Of a stretch of DNA of 64,000 bases, positions 27,577 through 36,457 are shown piece after piece. The position numbers and the translations under genes are program-made. Every line of letters starts with the position of its first letter. Position 1 is the first letter of the stretch. Where the stretch lies: NCBI GenBank assembly GCA_963773195.1, contig CAVZAE010000005.1, positions 558,001 through 622,000 of the forward strand. Reading direction: 5' to 3'. The notes under the pieces are model-generated. The model made no database searches. It was not told the DNA's origin and saw nothing but the letters and a program-made list of their open reading frames with translations. This DNA is from CAIWHR01 sp963773195. Lineage in GTDB: Bacteria > Pseudomonadota > Gammaproteobacteria > Burkholderiales > Casimicrobiaceae.

Positions 27577-28988
27577 ATGCGTAAGACACTGTCTTGTGTC
27601 GCGCTCGCAGCGTTCGTCGCGGGCTGCGCGAGCACGCCGCCCCCGCCGCCGGAACTCGACCTGCCGGCGGCCACCGCGGGGAACCTGCAGCTCGACCATT
27701 GGTGGACCGCGTTTAGCGACCCCACGCTCGACGCGCTCGTCGCCGAGGCGCTCGGCAACAACCTCGACCTCAAGGCCGCGATCACGCGCGTGCAGTACGG
27801 GCGCGCGCTGGTGCTGGTCGCGCAGGCCGATCAGATTCCCACGGTCGACCTCGCCAGCCGGCGCGTCGCGCTACCGCTCGACGCAGGTTGGGCTCGAATC
27901 CGCTGCCACTCGGCTTCTCGCCCGTACACGACCGATCTCAGCCGTCGGCTTGCAGGCTTCCTATGAGGCCGATCTCTGGGGCAAGTACCGCAACGCGACC
28001 GCCGCCGCGCAGGACGACCTGCTCGCGACCGAGTACGCGCGGGAGGTCGTCCGCACGATGGTCGCCGCCGACACCGCGCGCGGCTACTTCAACCTGCTTG
28101 CCGCCGACGCACAGCTGCAGCTCTTGCTCGACACGCTGCAGTCACGCGACGAGACCGTCGCGCTGCAGAAGGACCGCTTCCAGGCCGGCGTCATCGGAGA
28201 GTACGATCTCCGCACTGCCGAGGCCGAGCGCTCTGCCGTCGCCGGCGACGTCGCGGTCGCGCGGCGCGCTCCGCTCCGAGTTCGAGTCGGCGCTCGCGGT
28301 GCTGCTCGGACGCTCACCTAAGGAAGTGTTCGCGCCGAGGATCGATCGCAACGTGGAGCTCGTGGTTCTGCTGACGGTGCCGACGCTGCCGTCGGGCGTC
28401 CCGTCCGACATGCTGGCGCGGCGCCCCGATGTCCGCCAGGCGGAAGCCCAGCTTGCCGCCGCGAACCTCCGCATCGACGTCGCGCGTGCTGATTACTACC
28501 CGTCGATATCGCTCACCGGCAACTACGGGACCGAGGCCGGCCTGCTCAAGAACCTGTTCACCGGACCCGGCGTCGTCTGGGGCATCGCCGCGTCGCTGCT
28601 GCAGCCGGTGTTCAACTTCAAGAAGATCGAAGGCAACGTCGAGGCGCAGGCGGCGCGCCGCGACGAGCTCGTCTACCTCTACACGCAAACCGTGCAGGGC
28701 GCGTTTCGCGACGCGCACGACGCACTCTCCGCGAACGACACGACGCGCGAGGCGCTCGCCGCGGAGAACGACCGGCGCGTCAAGCTGCAGCAGGCGCTCG
28801 AGTACTCCGACCTTCGCTACCGCGCGGGCTATTCGCCGTACCTCGAGGTGCTTGACGCGCAGCGGCAGCTCTTGGCTGCGCAGACGCTCGAGATCGTCGC
28901 CGCGCGCAACGTGCGACTCTCGCTCGTCGACTTCGCGAAGGCCGCGGGCGGTGGCTGGGAGTACCGGTCGGACGTCGCGCAGCCGTAG
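27577..28988 (+). pseudogene. Outer-membrane efflux channel (OprM/NodT family lipoprotein), several frame breaks
   Basis: It starts MRKTLSCVALAAFVAGCAST with lipobox VAGC (Cys17), then ELDLPAATAGNLQLDHWWTA with FSDPTLDALVAEAL, the usual OprM N-terminus. Between about 27855 and 27960 the match moves through three frames (AGASRYRSTQVG, then SNPLPLGFSPVH, then VGLQASYEADLWGKYRNATA), and near 28265 it shifts again to SEFESALAVLLGRSP, ending with ARNVRLSLVDFAKAAGGGWE. At least four breaks therefore separate a sequence that otherwise aligns over about 470 residues. The C-terminal half (LARRPDVRQAEAQLAAANLR, YSDLRYRAGYSPYLEVLDAQ) is fully typical. Whether the pump is functional depends on whether these breaks are real. 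Confidence 0.85.
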
Positions 28989-28990
28989 GC

Positions 28991-29956
28991 CTACTGCACC
29001 TTGATGTTGGCGGCGCGGATGACCTTGCCCGACTCGTCGATTTCCGTGTTGACGAACTTCGTGAACTCGGCGGGCGTCATCGGCATCGGCTCGGCGCCGA
29101 GCGCGGTCAGTCGCTCCGCGATCTCGGGCGCGGTGAGTGCGCGCGCGGTGTCGCGTGCGATCTTGTCGATGATGTCGGGTGGCGTACCCGCCGGCGCGAA
29201 CAGGCCGACCCACAAGCTGTAGTCGAACCCGGGAAGCCCGCCCTCGGCGATCGTCGGCACGTTCGGCAGCACGCTCGATCGCTTCGCCGTGCTGACCCCG
29301 AGCGCCACGAGCTTGCCTTCCTTCACGTGCGGCAGCGCGGCCGAGATCGGCGAGAAGAAATACGTGATGCGTCCGGTCATCGTGTCGGTCAGCGCTTCCG
29401 GCGTGCCCTTGTACGGGATGTGGACCGCGTCGATGCCGGCGGCCAGCCGGAATTTCTCGGCGTTGATGTGCGTGCCGCTGCCCGTCCCCGCCGATCCGTA
29501 GTTGAGCGACCCCGGCTTCGCCCTCGCCGCCGCGATGAGGTCGGCTACCGTCTTGTAGCCGGTCGAGGGAGCGACGACCAGCACGTTCGGCTGCCCCGCG
29601 AGCGCCGCCACATCGATGAAGTCCTTGTGCGTGTCGAACGTGAGACCCGAATAGATCGAGGGGTTGTAGGCGTGCGCCGCCGAGTTGACGAGCAGCGTGT
29701 AGCCGTCAGGCGGACTATGCGCGACGAGTGCTTCGCCGATCGTCGCGCCAGCGCCTGGCCGGTTGTCGACGACGACCGGCTGGCCCCACATCTCGGTCAG
29801 CTTTTGTCCGAGCGTACGCGCGACGATGTCGGTCGCGCTCCCCGCAGTGAACGGCACGACGAGCTTGACCGGCTTCGTCGGAAAGCCCTGACCCGCCGTC
29901 GCACCGGCGGCGAGCGCGCAAAACGCGAACGCGGCAAACTTCGCTCCAAGTCTCAT
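28991..29956 (-). CDS. Bug-family tripartite tricarboxylate transporter receptor (TctC-like)
   Basis: 321 residues. The signal peptide MRLGAKFAAFAFCALAAGAT precedes the Bug fold: PVKLVVPFTAGSATDIVART, QPVVVDNRPGAGATIG and the ligand-loop DTHKDFIDVAALAGQPNVLV. Bug proteins bind organic acids in the periplasm; many in betaproteobacteria are orphans with no TctAB membrane partners close by, as here. It is followed (same strand, upstream) by a beta-hydroxyacid dehydrogenase-like gene 16 bases away, which suggests a joint catabolic role. The ligand is unknown. Confidence 0.92.
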   Translation of the reverse strand: MRLGAKFAAFAFCALAAGATAGQGFPTKPVKLVVPFTAGSATDIVARTLGQKLTEMWGQPVVVDNRPGAGATIGEALVAHSPPDGYTLLVNSAAHAYNPSIYSGLTFDTHKDFIDVAALAGQPNVLVVAPSTGYKTVADLIAAARAKPGSLNYGSAGTGSGTHINAEKFRLAAGIDAVHIPYKGTPEALTDTMTGRITYFFSPISAALPHVKEGKLVALGVSTAKRSSVLPNVPTIAEGGLPGFDYSLWVGLFAPAGTPPDIIDKIARDTARALTAPEIAERLTALGAEPMPMTPAEFTKFVNTEIDESGKVIRAANIKVQ

Positions 29957-29972
29957 CGTCGCTCCTGTCTAG

Positions 29973-30884
29973 CTACGACAATCCGTCGCCGACGGTCACG
30001 TTCTCCGGTTCGAGCGCGACGCCGGACGCTTCGGCCTCGAGTACGAGCAGCTTGGCGAAGTCCTCGTCGTCCAGCCCCCGCCCGATAAGCGTCTGCACGA
30101 TGTCGCGCGTCGCCGACGCGAGCGGCAGCGGGACCTCGAAGCGGCGGCCGGCGTCGAGGCCGAGGTCCAGGTCTTTGCGCAAGAGCTTCGGCGTGAACGT
30201 CACCTTGAAGTCGAGGTTCACGAGCGCCGGTGTCTTGTAGCGCGAGAACGTCGAGCCCATCACGCTCTGATTGATGAAGTCGAGGAACGCGTGGCGCGGC
30301 ACGCCGGCCTTCTGCGCGAGCACGGTGATCTCCGAGAGCGACTGGATCACGACGCCCAGGAATACGTTGTGGCAGATCTTGACGATCCGCGCGAGCTCGC
30401 CCTCGCCGACGTAGCTTGCCGCAGGCCCGATCATTCCGAGATACGGCGCAGCCGCGTCGAACGCGGCGCGCGGTCCCGAGCACACGAACGAGAGCTTGCC
30501 GGCCTTGATCACCTTCGCGTTGCCCGACACGGGGGCTGCCAGCAATTCGACACCGCGCGCGGCAAGCAGCGCGCGCAGCTCCGCCGAGCCCTCGAGCGAG
30601 ATCGACGAGCATTCGACGACGAGCTTCGGCACGTTGCCACCCGCGAGCAGTCCGCCGGGGCCGGCGACCACCTGCTTCACGTCGTCCCACGTCGACACCA
30701 TCACGAACACGATGTCGCAGGACGCAAGATCAGAGAGCTTCGCGGCGATCTTGGCGCCATATTGGGCGAGCGGCTCCGCCTTCGCGCGCGTGCGGTTCCA
30801 CACGGCCAGGTCGGCGCCGCCCTTCGCGAGCCGCGCCGCCATCTCGTAGCCCATCCGCCCGATGCCGATCCAACCCAGTCTCAT
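29973..30884 (-). CDS. NAD(P)-dependent oxidoreductase, 3-hydroxyisobutyrate dehydrogenase family
   Basis: 303 residues. The Rossmann motif is MRLGWIGIGRMGYEMAARL, with the substrate-binding segment VECSSISLEGSAELRALLAA and APVSGNAKVIKAGKLSFVCS, and the catalytic Lys within LARIVKICHNVFLG. The family oxidises beta-hydroxyacids or reduces their semialdehydes (3-hydroxyisobutyrate, tartronate semialdehyde, 6-phosphogluconate relatives). The conserved substrate loop reads PVSGNAK rather than PVSGGV, so the exact substrate is uncertain. Genes for a Bug receptor and a SnoaL-like protein flank it on the same strand. Confidence 0.88.
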   Translation of the reverse strand: MRLGWIGIGRMGYEMAARLAKGGADLAVWNRTRAKAEPLAQYGAKIAAKLSDLASCDIVFVMVSTWDDVKQVVAGPGGLLAGGNVPKLVVECSSISLEGSAELRALLAARGVELLAAPVSGNAKVIKAGKLSFVCSGPRAAFDAAAPYLGMIGPAASYVGEGELARIVKICHNVFLGVVIQSLSEITVLAQKAGVPRHAFLDFINQSVMGSTFSRYKTPALVNLDFKVTFTPKLLRKDLDLGLDAGRRFEVPLPLASATRDIVQTLIGRGLDDEDFAKLLVLEAEASGVALEPENVTVGDGLS

Positions 30885-30909
30885 GGCGCGATATATCCCG
30901 TCGCGCGGA

Positions 30910-31287
30910 TCACGCGCCGGCGCCGAACGGCTCGTCGATCACGAAGCACCAGTGCCCGCCCGCCTGTCGCCGGACCACCTCGAGGCTCTGTCCGGTCATC
31001 TCGGCCGGCTTGCCATCCGGGCCGGTCATCGTGAGCCGCCAGCTCGCCGTGACGAGCGCGACATCGCCGGCCTGCGCGACGACGCGCGGCGTCAGTGTGA
31101 TGTGCGGCTTCCCCGCAACGAACTTCGCGAGCGCGTCCCGGATGGCGGCGGTCCCCGTCACCTTGGTCCCCGGCGAGGGCGTCAGCGACGCCTGCGGCTC
31201 GTAGAGCACCGTCAGTGCGTCGAGATCGCCGGCGTTCAGCGCCTTCGCAAACAGGTTGTCGACATCCTCGGGACGTTGTGCGGGCAT
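30910..31287 (-). CDS. SnoaL/NTF2-like protein (DUF4440-type)
   Basis: 125 residues. The cone-shaped NTF2-like fold is indicated by RPEDVDNLFAKALNAGDLDA with LTVLYEPQASLTPSPG and later VALVTASWRLTMTGPDG and GHWCFVIDEPFG. Family members may be small isomerases, hydrolases or just binding proteins; no active-site pair can be named. The start is fixed by AAAGGAGGG, a very strong ribosome-binding site 7 bases ahead of the ATG, although the frame is open much further upstream. It lies between the M24-like gene and the dehydrogenase, probably in one transcript. Confidence 0.8.
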   Translation of the reverse strand: MPAQRPEDVDNLFAKALNAGDLDALTVLYEPQASLTPSPGTKVTGTAAIRDALAKFVAGKPHITLTPRVVAQAGDVALVTASWRLTMTGPDGKPAEMTGQSLEVVRRQAGGHWCFVIDEPFGAGA

Positions 31288-31304
31288 TGCATGCCCTCCT
31301 TTGA

Positions 31305-32615
31305 TCAATATGGATTCGCGATCGGCAGCTCCTGCGCCGGATAGAGCGAGATGACCTTCGGCCCGGTCGGCGTCAGGATCACCTCCTCCTCGATCCGCGC
31401 CGCCGAGATGCCGTCGGTCGCGGGGCAGTAAGTCTCCACCGCGAAGACCATCCCGGCCTTGAGCTCGATGGGCTCCTTGAATGAGTTCAACCGCGACACG
31501 AGCGGCCGCTCGTGCAATCCGAGTCCGAGCCCATGGCAGAAATTCAGGCCGAACGCATCCATCTCGCTGGCGAAGCCGATGTCTTCCGCCGTCGGCAGCG
31601 CGGCCGCGATCCGATCGCTCGACACACCGGGCTTCAGCAGATCGATCGCAACGTCCATCCATTCGCGCGCCTTCCGGTACGCATCACGTTGCGCGGCCGT
31701 GGCCAGCCCGACGTTGAACGTCCGGTAGTAGCACGTGCGATAGCCCATGAAGGACTGGATGATGTCGAAGAACGCCTGGTCGCCCGGACGGATCAGCCGG
31801 TCGGTGAAGTTGTGCGGGTGCGGGCTGCAGCGCTCGCCGGAGATCGAATTGATGGCCTCGACGCAATCGCTGCCCATCTCGTAGAGACGGCCCGTCGCCA
31901 GGGCGACGATCTCGGACTCGCGGACGCCCGGCTTCAATGCCTCGGCGATGTCCTGGTAGACGCCGTCGACCATTGCCGCCGCCATGTTGAGGAGCGTGAG
32001 CTCGTCGATGTTCTTGACCTCGCGCGCCGCAAGCATCGTCTGCTGGCCATCACGGACTTCGACACCGAGCTTCTGCAGCTCGAACAGGAACGGCGGTTCG
32101 ACGACGTCGAGACCCACCGGCAGGTCGCCCACGCCCTCCTCGTCGAGCAGCGCTCGGATCTCGCGGGCGGCGCTCCGGAAAAGCTCGATGTCGGCACCGA
32201 CCGCGCCGCGCAGACCGAGAAGCCCCGCCCGGCAGTGATCGTGATGAAGCCACGGCGCGTGCAGCCGATGGTGCTTTGCCGCGGAGCCGAAGTCCCAGAT
32301 ATAAGGGTCGCCGTTGCCGGTGAGAAGCGCGTAACGAGTGAGCTTGTCGCGCGCCCACTCGCCGATCACTGTGCTCGTGATGTAGCGAATGTTGTGCTGA
32401 TCGAAGCAGAGAAGCGCGCCGAGGCCCGATTGCGCGAGCGCGGCGCGAGTGCGTGCGAGGCGATAGTCGTGCAGGCGGCGGAAGTTGACGCGCTCCTCGA
32501 AGTCCACCTGGGTGTGCCCGGGCGCCGCGAGCGGCCGGTCCCAGCGGTGATGCGGATCGATGTCGTCCGGGCGGACGATCCTCGGTTCCGTGCGCTTGCC
32601 GCTCCCCTTCGCCAT
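31305..32615 (-). CDS. M24-family (aminopeptidase P/creatinase-like) protein with an altered metal site
   Basis: 436 residues: an N-terminal creatinase-like domain (LARTRAALAQSGLGALLCFD, ITSTVIGEWARDKL) and a C-terminal pita-bread domain. Of the five usual metal ligands, Asp284 (FFDI), His361 (CHGLGLGLHERP), Glu394 (FAVET) and Glu409 (ARIEEE) are seen. The second Asp, normally in SDITRTF, is Cys295 in the segment GYRTCYYRTF. It may therefore be a peptidase with changed metal use, or an enzyme or binding protein with a different reaction, as in other divergent M24 branches. It lies in a run with SnoaL-like and dehydrogenase genes, which fits catabolism of a small amide or amino acid derivative. 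Confidence 0.85.
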   Translation of the reverse strand: MAKGSGKRTEPRIVRPDDIDPHHRWDRPLAAPGHTQVDFEERVNFRRLHDYRLARTRAALAQSGLGALLCFDQHNIRYITSTVIGEWARDKLTRYALLTGNGDPYIWDFGSAAKHHRLHAPWLHHDHCRAGLLGLRGAVGADIELFRSAAREIRALLDEEGVGDLPVGLDVVEPPFLFELQKLGVEVRDGQQTMLAAREVKNIDELTLLNMAAAMVDGVYQDIAEALKPGVRESEIVALATGRLYEMGSDCVEAINSISGERCSPHPHNFTDRLIRPGDQAFFDIIQSFMGYRTCYYRTFNVGLATAAQRDAYRKAREWMDVAIDLLKPGVSSDRIAAALPTAEDIGFASEMDAFGLNFCHGLGLGLHERPLVSRLNSFKEPIELKAGMVFAVETYCPATDGISAARIEEEVILTPTGPKVISLYPAQELPIANPY

Positions 32616-32637
32616 GCTCTTTCGCCTCGGCTGTCCT

Positions 32638-33666
32638 TCAGTGCTGCACGGCCTTACGGTAGTACGCGAGATCGACGTATTTCGCCGGATCCGTCAACGT
32701 CTTCTGCGGGAGGCCGTACTTGCTTCGCAACGCGAGGACCGTCCGGATGCCTTCCATGTCGAGGGCCGCGTCCCGCGTGATGCCGCCCTTGTCGGCAAGC
32801 AGCAGGTCGTACGACTTTCGCGCCAGCGTCGGCGTCATGTCGCGGATGTTGGCGACCAGGATCGCCTCGACGATGTCGCGGTTCGCGCGGTCGTAGAGCC
32901 AGTCGATGCCGGCGCGGTAGCCGCGGATGAAGCCGACGAGCTCACGCTCGTGCGCTGCCGCCCAGCTCCGGCGCGCAATGCCGGTCGTCCCTTGATATGC
33001 CCCGAGCGACTCGGCGGTCGCGAGCACGTTGAAGCCGTGCTCGCGCGCCAGGAGCTCGAACGGCGTGCGCAGAAGGGTGGCGTCGTGCTTGACCGCGAGC
33101 AGGTCGCGGTAGCGATTCGCCGTGCCCCCGGCGCGCACGTACGTAACGTCGGCCTCGGCAATGCCATTCCGCACGAGGATCTCGCGGACGACGAACGCGT
33201 AGCCCGTCGTCATCGCGTCGACCGACACGGTCTTGCCCTTGAGATCCGCGAAGCTCCTGATCGCGGACGCCGAAGCGATCGACGCGAACCCGCTGTCGTT
33301 CCCGAGGAACGCGAAGAGGTCGGGGTTGTCGGGAATCTTCGCTTCACCCTGCCCTTCCTGGTAAGCGACCAGGTTGTCGATGCCGGCGAGCGCGATGTCA
33401 TAGCGACCGTCGAGGAGCGCGGTGATGAGGTACGCCGACGACGGCGTCCACGCGATCGTCACGCTGACGCCATTCGCCTCGAAAAAACCTTGCCGCTGCG
33501 CCGCCCAGACCGGAAGGTTCCAGCCACCATCGAACGCAATCACTCGCAGCGGCGTCGGCGGCGGCGCGCCCTGGGCAATGGCGTTCCCGCACGAGAACGT
33601 CGCGAGCAGCGCCGCGGTCGCGATGAGAAACGGGCGACGCCCGGTCGAACCGGCGCCCGCTCTCAT
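32638..33666 (-). CDS. ABC transporter substrate-binding protein, NMT1/THI5 (SsuA-like) family
   Basis: 342 residues. RRPFLIATAALLATFSCGNA with cleavage near AIAQ is an export signal. The mature protein has the type II binding fold: PLRVIAFDGGWNLPVWAAQR, GRYDIALAGIDNLVAYQEGQ and DLKGKTVSVDAMTTGYAFVV. The family serves uptake of sulphonates, nitrate, pyrimidine precursors and others; no permease or ATPase gene is adjacent. The start ATG overlaps the stop of the PDZ-domain gene (ATGA), so the two are translationally coupled, an unusual pair. Confidence 0.85.
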   Translation of the reverse strand: MRAGAGSTGRRPFLIATAALLATFSCGNAIAQGAPPPTPLRVIAFDGGWNLPVWAAQRQGFFEANGVSVTIAWTPSSAYLITALLDGRYDIALAGIDNLVAYQEGQGEAKIPDNPDLFAFLGNDSGFASIASASAIRSFADLKGKTVSVDAMTTGYAFVVREILVRNGIAEADVTYVRAGGTANRYRDLLAVKHDATLLRTPFELLAREHGFNVLATAESLGAYQGTTGIARRSWAAAHERELVGFIRGYRAGIDWLYDRANRDIVEAILVANIRDMTPTLARKSYDLLLADKGGITRDAALDMEGIRTVLALRSKYGLPQKTLTDPAKYVDLAYYRKAVQH

Positions 33667-34637
33667 TGCAGCCTCGGCTTGCGCAGGAAATCGCGGCGGT
33701 CGCCCGATTGCACGGTCGCGCGCACCGCAGAGCCGTCGCGGGCCACGGTCAGCGCAATCTCGGCGCCTGCCGGACCCTTGCGCCAGATCCGGCGGTACAT
33801 GTCGGCCAGTCCCGTGACACGATCGTCGCCGACTGCGACCACGACGTCGCCCGGCGCGATGCCCGCCCGGTCTGCCGGCCCGCCCGTAGCAAGACCGTTG
33901 ACGACGAGTCCGCTCGGCGTCTCTGCGGTGTACATGCCGAGCCACGGTCGCGGCGGAATCCCGGAAAGGCCCGTCCGCAGAAGATCGTCGAGAATCGGAG
34001 CAAGCAGATCGGCCGGCACGAACATGTTGCCCTTGACGACGTCCTCGCCGACGGCCTCCTGCACGAGCAGCGATCCGATGCCAACAAGCCGGCCGTCTTC
34101 GCCGACGAGCGCCGCGCCGCTCCATTCCGGATGCACGGGCGTCGTGAACAGCGCCTCGTCGAGCAAGTACTCCCAGTAGCCTGCGAACTCGCGTTTCGCG
34201 ATGACGGTGGCCTTGAGCGCGTGCGCGCGGCCGCCGCTGCCCAGCACGAAGACGTCGTCACTCGGAGCAAGGGACGCGGCGCTGCCGCGCGCGATCGGGC
34301 GCACGCGCAGCGGCGAGAGCGGGAGCACGAGGCCCAATCCGGTGGCGAAATCGTATGCGATGGGATGCCCCGGGACGACCGTGCCGTCGTTCGCGGAGAG
34401 CCAGATCGACTCGGCCTCGGTGACGAGGTAGCCGATCGTCAGCACCAAGCCGTCATCTCCGATCACGACGCCGCTTCCCGTTCGTTCGGTGCCCAGGATG
34501 GGCGCGGTGAACGCGTCGTCCGGAATGTCTGCGCGCAGGGCGACGACCGCGTCGACGGCGGCCCGCAAGTCGAACCGCACCTCCTCCGGCGCCGGCTGCA
34601 TCGCGGCGGGAAAGGCCCAGCGGGTTGGCTCGGACAC
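33663..34637 (-). CDS. Degenerate HtrA-like protein with C-terminal PDZ domain (probable inactive protease)
   Basis: 324 residues. The two-lobed trypsin-like fold of the HtrA/S1C family is recognisable (TGSGVVIGDDGLVLTIGYLV, then VHPEWSGAALVGEDGRLVGI), followed by a PDZ domain (PRPWLGMYTAETPSGLVVNG, PADRAGIAPGDVVVAVGDD). By alignment with HtrA motifs, the catalytic His is Tyr70 and the Asp is Gly100, while Ser173 remains but in EWSGA rather than GNSGG. Proteolysis is therefore unlikely; it may be a scaffold or peptide-binding protein. No signal peptide is visible, so it may be cytoplasmic. Its stop overlaps the start of the NMT1-like binding protein. Confidence 0.8.
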   Translation of the reverse strand: MSEPTRWAFPAAMQPAPEEVRFDLRAAVDAVVALRADIPDDAFTAPILGTERTGSGVVIGDDGLVLTIGYLVTEAESIWLSANDGTVVPGHPIAYDFATGLGLVLPLSPLRVRPIARGSAASLAPSDDVFVLGSGGRAHALKATVIAKREFAGYWEYLLDEALFTTPVHPEWSGAALVGEDGRLVGIGSLLVQEAVGEDVVKGNMFVPADLLAPILDDLLRTGLSGIPPRPWLGMYTAETPSGLVVNGLATGGPADRAGIAPGDVVVAVGDDRVTGLADMYRRIWRKGPAGAEIALTVARDGSAVRATVQSGDRRDFLRKPRLQ

Positions 34638-34736
34638 GGGAGGAAAGCGACGCGATGCGGGCGCGACGCCCGCTCAAGGTGCCATGGTACGCGAGCCGAA
34701 GCTTTTTTGCGCCTCTCCCTCGCGCGTCGCCGGTGG

Positions 34737-35126
34737 CTACGCCGTTCGGGACGCGTCCGCAGCACGATCCGGCATCTTCGCGTCCCAGTACAGCTCGATT
34801 GCGTACCCGTCGGGATCGCGGCAGCGGAACGACGCGAACGTCGGATCTTCGTACAGCGTCTTCGCGATCGGCACGGCGGCTGCCTCCATGCGAGCAAGCA
34901 AATCCCGCACCGCGGCCGCGGATGTTAACGGGATGCCGAAATGGAACCAGGGCGGCGGCGGCGCCGGATCGTCGTCCTTCATGAGCGCCAGCAGGAACGA
35001 CCGCGAGCCGCCGAGAAACGCGATGTCTTCGTCCTCGCCCACTACCGCGAGGCCGAACCAGCGTTGATAGAACGTGCTGGCACGGTGCAGGTCGCGCACG
35101 TGCAGGTGCAAGTGGCCGATGTCCAT
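34737..35126 (-). CDS. VOC-family (glyoxalase/bleomycin resistance-like) protein
   Basis: 129 residues. The vicinal-oxygen-chelate fold is shown by MDIGHLHLHVRDLHRASTFY with QRWFGLAVVGEDEDIAFLGG at the start and FRCRDPDGYAIELYWD at the end; His5/His7-type ligand and the final Glu are consistent with a bound metal. The family ranges from glyoxalases to dioxygenases and resistance proteins, so reaction is not assignable. It begins 10 bases after the sarcosine-oxidase-like gene. Confidence 0.88.
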   Translation of the reverse strand: MDIGHLHLHVRDLHRASTFYQRWFGLAVVGEDEDIAFLGGSRSFLLALMKDDDPAPPPPWFHFGIPLTSAAAVRDLLARMEAAAVPIAKTLYEDPTFASFRCRDPDGYAIELYWDAKMPDRAADASRTA

Positions 35127-35136
35127 GCGGGCTCCG

Positions 35137-36303
35137 TCAATGGAACCGCGCGAGGCGGACCGCCGGAACGTCGAACGGCGGCCGTCCCTCGCAAGCCCAC
35201 GCGGCCGCGGCTTCGCCGATCGCCGGCGAATGCTTGAACCCGTGGCCGGAACAGGCGGAGATGATGAGCGCGCGCTCGAAACCCGGGTAGCTGTCGATGA
35301 CGAACCCGAAGTCGGAGGTGACCGTATACAGACACGACGCCGACTTGATGCAGCGCGCCCTTACACCGCGCACGAACGGCGCGACCAGCTCGGCGTGAAA
35401 CGCAGCCACCTCGGCCGATGAGAGCGGCGCCTCGCCCGCATCGGCCGTCGTCTCCGCAGCGAACTGCTCGCTTGCGATCTTCACGCCGCCGCGCGGCCCG
35501 TCGAGCGCGGGAAAACCGTAGATCCCCTGCGAGCGTTGCTGGAGCTCCCAGATGAAAACGGGGCACGCGCCAGGCTCGAACAGCGCGGAGTCGCCGTCAA
35601 TCTCGAGCCAGATCATCCGCTGCCGATAGACCCTGAAATGCCGCGCGATCTCGGGATCGACGAGCGACGGCAACCACGCGCCTGCCGTCAAGACCAGGCG
35701 AGCGGCCGCGTAGTGGCCGCCCGTGGTTGCCACGGCGATTCCGCCGTCCGCTGCATCGAACCCCGTCACCGCCTCGTTGCGCAGGATCGTCGCGCCGCAC
35801 TGCTCCGCCACGGCGAGCTCCGCGGCAATGCACCGCTCGGGCCGGAGGTAGCCCGCGTCCGGCTCGAAATAGCCGTACTCGTCAGCGGCAACCTGGAACG
35901 GCGGGAAGCGCCGGCGGATCGCCGGGGCGTCGAGGATCTCGTGCACGATGCCATGCTCGCGCGCGGCGGCCACCGTGTTGGCGAAGAACCCGGGCACGTG
36001 CAGGACCGCCGTTCGCGCCGGACTCGAGATGAACAGACCGCCGACCTGCGCAAGCAGCGCGCTGCCGGTCTCGCGTTCGAGCTCCCGCCACAGCGCGTGC
36101 GAGCGCTGCGCGAGAGGCGTGTAGTGCGCGCCCTCGCCGATCGCAAGACGCGTGATCCGCGTGTCGCCGTGCGATGAGCCGCGCGCATGCGGCGGCGAGA
36201 AACGATCGATCCCGAGCGCCCGGACGCCGCGTCGCGCGAGCGCGACGAGCGTCGCGGCGCCCATCGCTCCCAGCCCCACGACGATCGCATGGAAACGACT
36301 CAT
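35137..36303 (-). CDS. solA: N-methyl-L-tryptophan oxidase/monomeric sarcosine oxidase-like flavoenzyme
   Basis: 388 residues of the MTOX/MSOX family. The N-terminal FAD motif is HAIVVGLGAMGAATLVALAR; HARGSSHGDTRITRLAIGEG (with the conserved Arg/His for flavin contacts) and the covalent flavin site Cys in SACSGHGFKHSPAIGE are all there. It should oxidatively demethylate an N-methyl amino acid such as sarcosine or N-methyltryptophan with O2, giving formaldehyde and peroxide. The gene starts the minus-strand run of catabolic genes and is divergent from a small membrane protein gene. Symbol by family; the natural substrate is not shown. Confidence 0.88.
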   Translation of the reverse strand: MSRFHAIVVGLGAMGAATLVALARRGVRALGIDRFSPPHARGSSHGDTRITRLAIGEGAHYTPLAQRSHALWRELERETGSALLAQVGGLFISSPARTAVLHVPGFFANTVAAAREHGIVHEILDAPAIRRRFPPFQVAADEYGYFEPDAGYLRPERCIAAELAVAEQCGATILRNEAVTGFDAADGGIAVATTGGHYAAARLVLTAGAWLPSLVDPEIARHFRVYRQRMIWLEIDGDSALFEPGACPVFIWELQQRSQGIYGFPALDGPRGGVKIASEQFAAETTADAGEAPLSSAEVAAFHAELVAPFVRGVRARCIKSASCLYTVTSDFGFVIDSYPGFERALIISACSGHGFKHSPAIGEAAAAWACEGRPPFDVPAVRLARFH

Positions 36304-36457
36304 CGGACCCAGACTCGCAGCTTCACCGTCATGCCATCGTCATCGCCGCGGCGCACGATGGCGCGCGAGCAACTTCCGTACTAGCATGCGTCGGTCGCGA
36401 CCCACAACGTCGCGACACGTACCATCGCCAACCACCAAGTGCGCGGGGGATACAAGG

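Noticed and set aside
24223..27699. 1158-codon minus-strand open frame opposite the RND pump
   Set aside because: It mirrors the pump codons, shows no domain and is Arg/Asp/His-rich as expected from the complement of GC-rich coding DNA.
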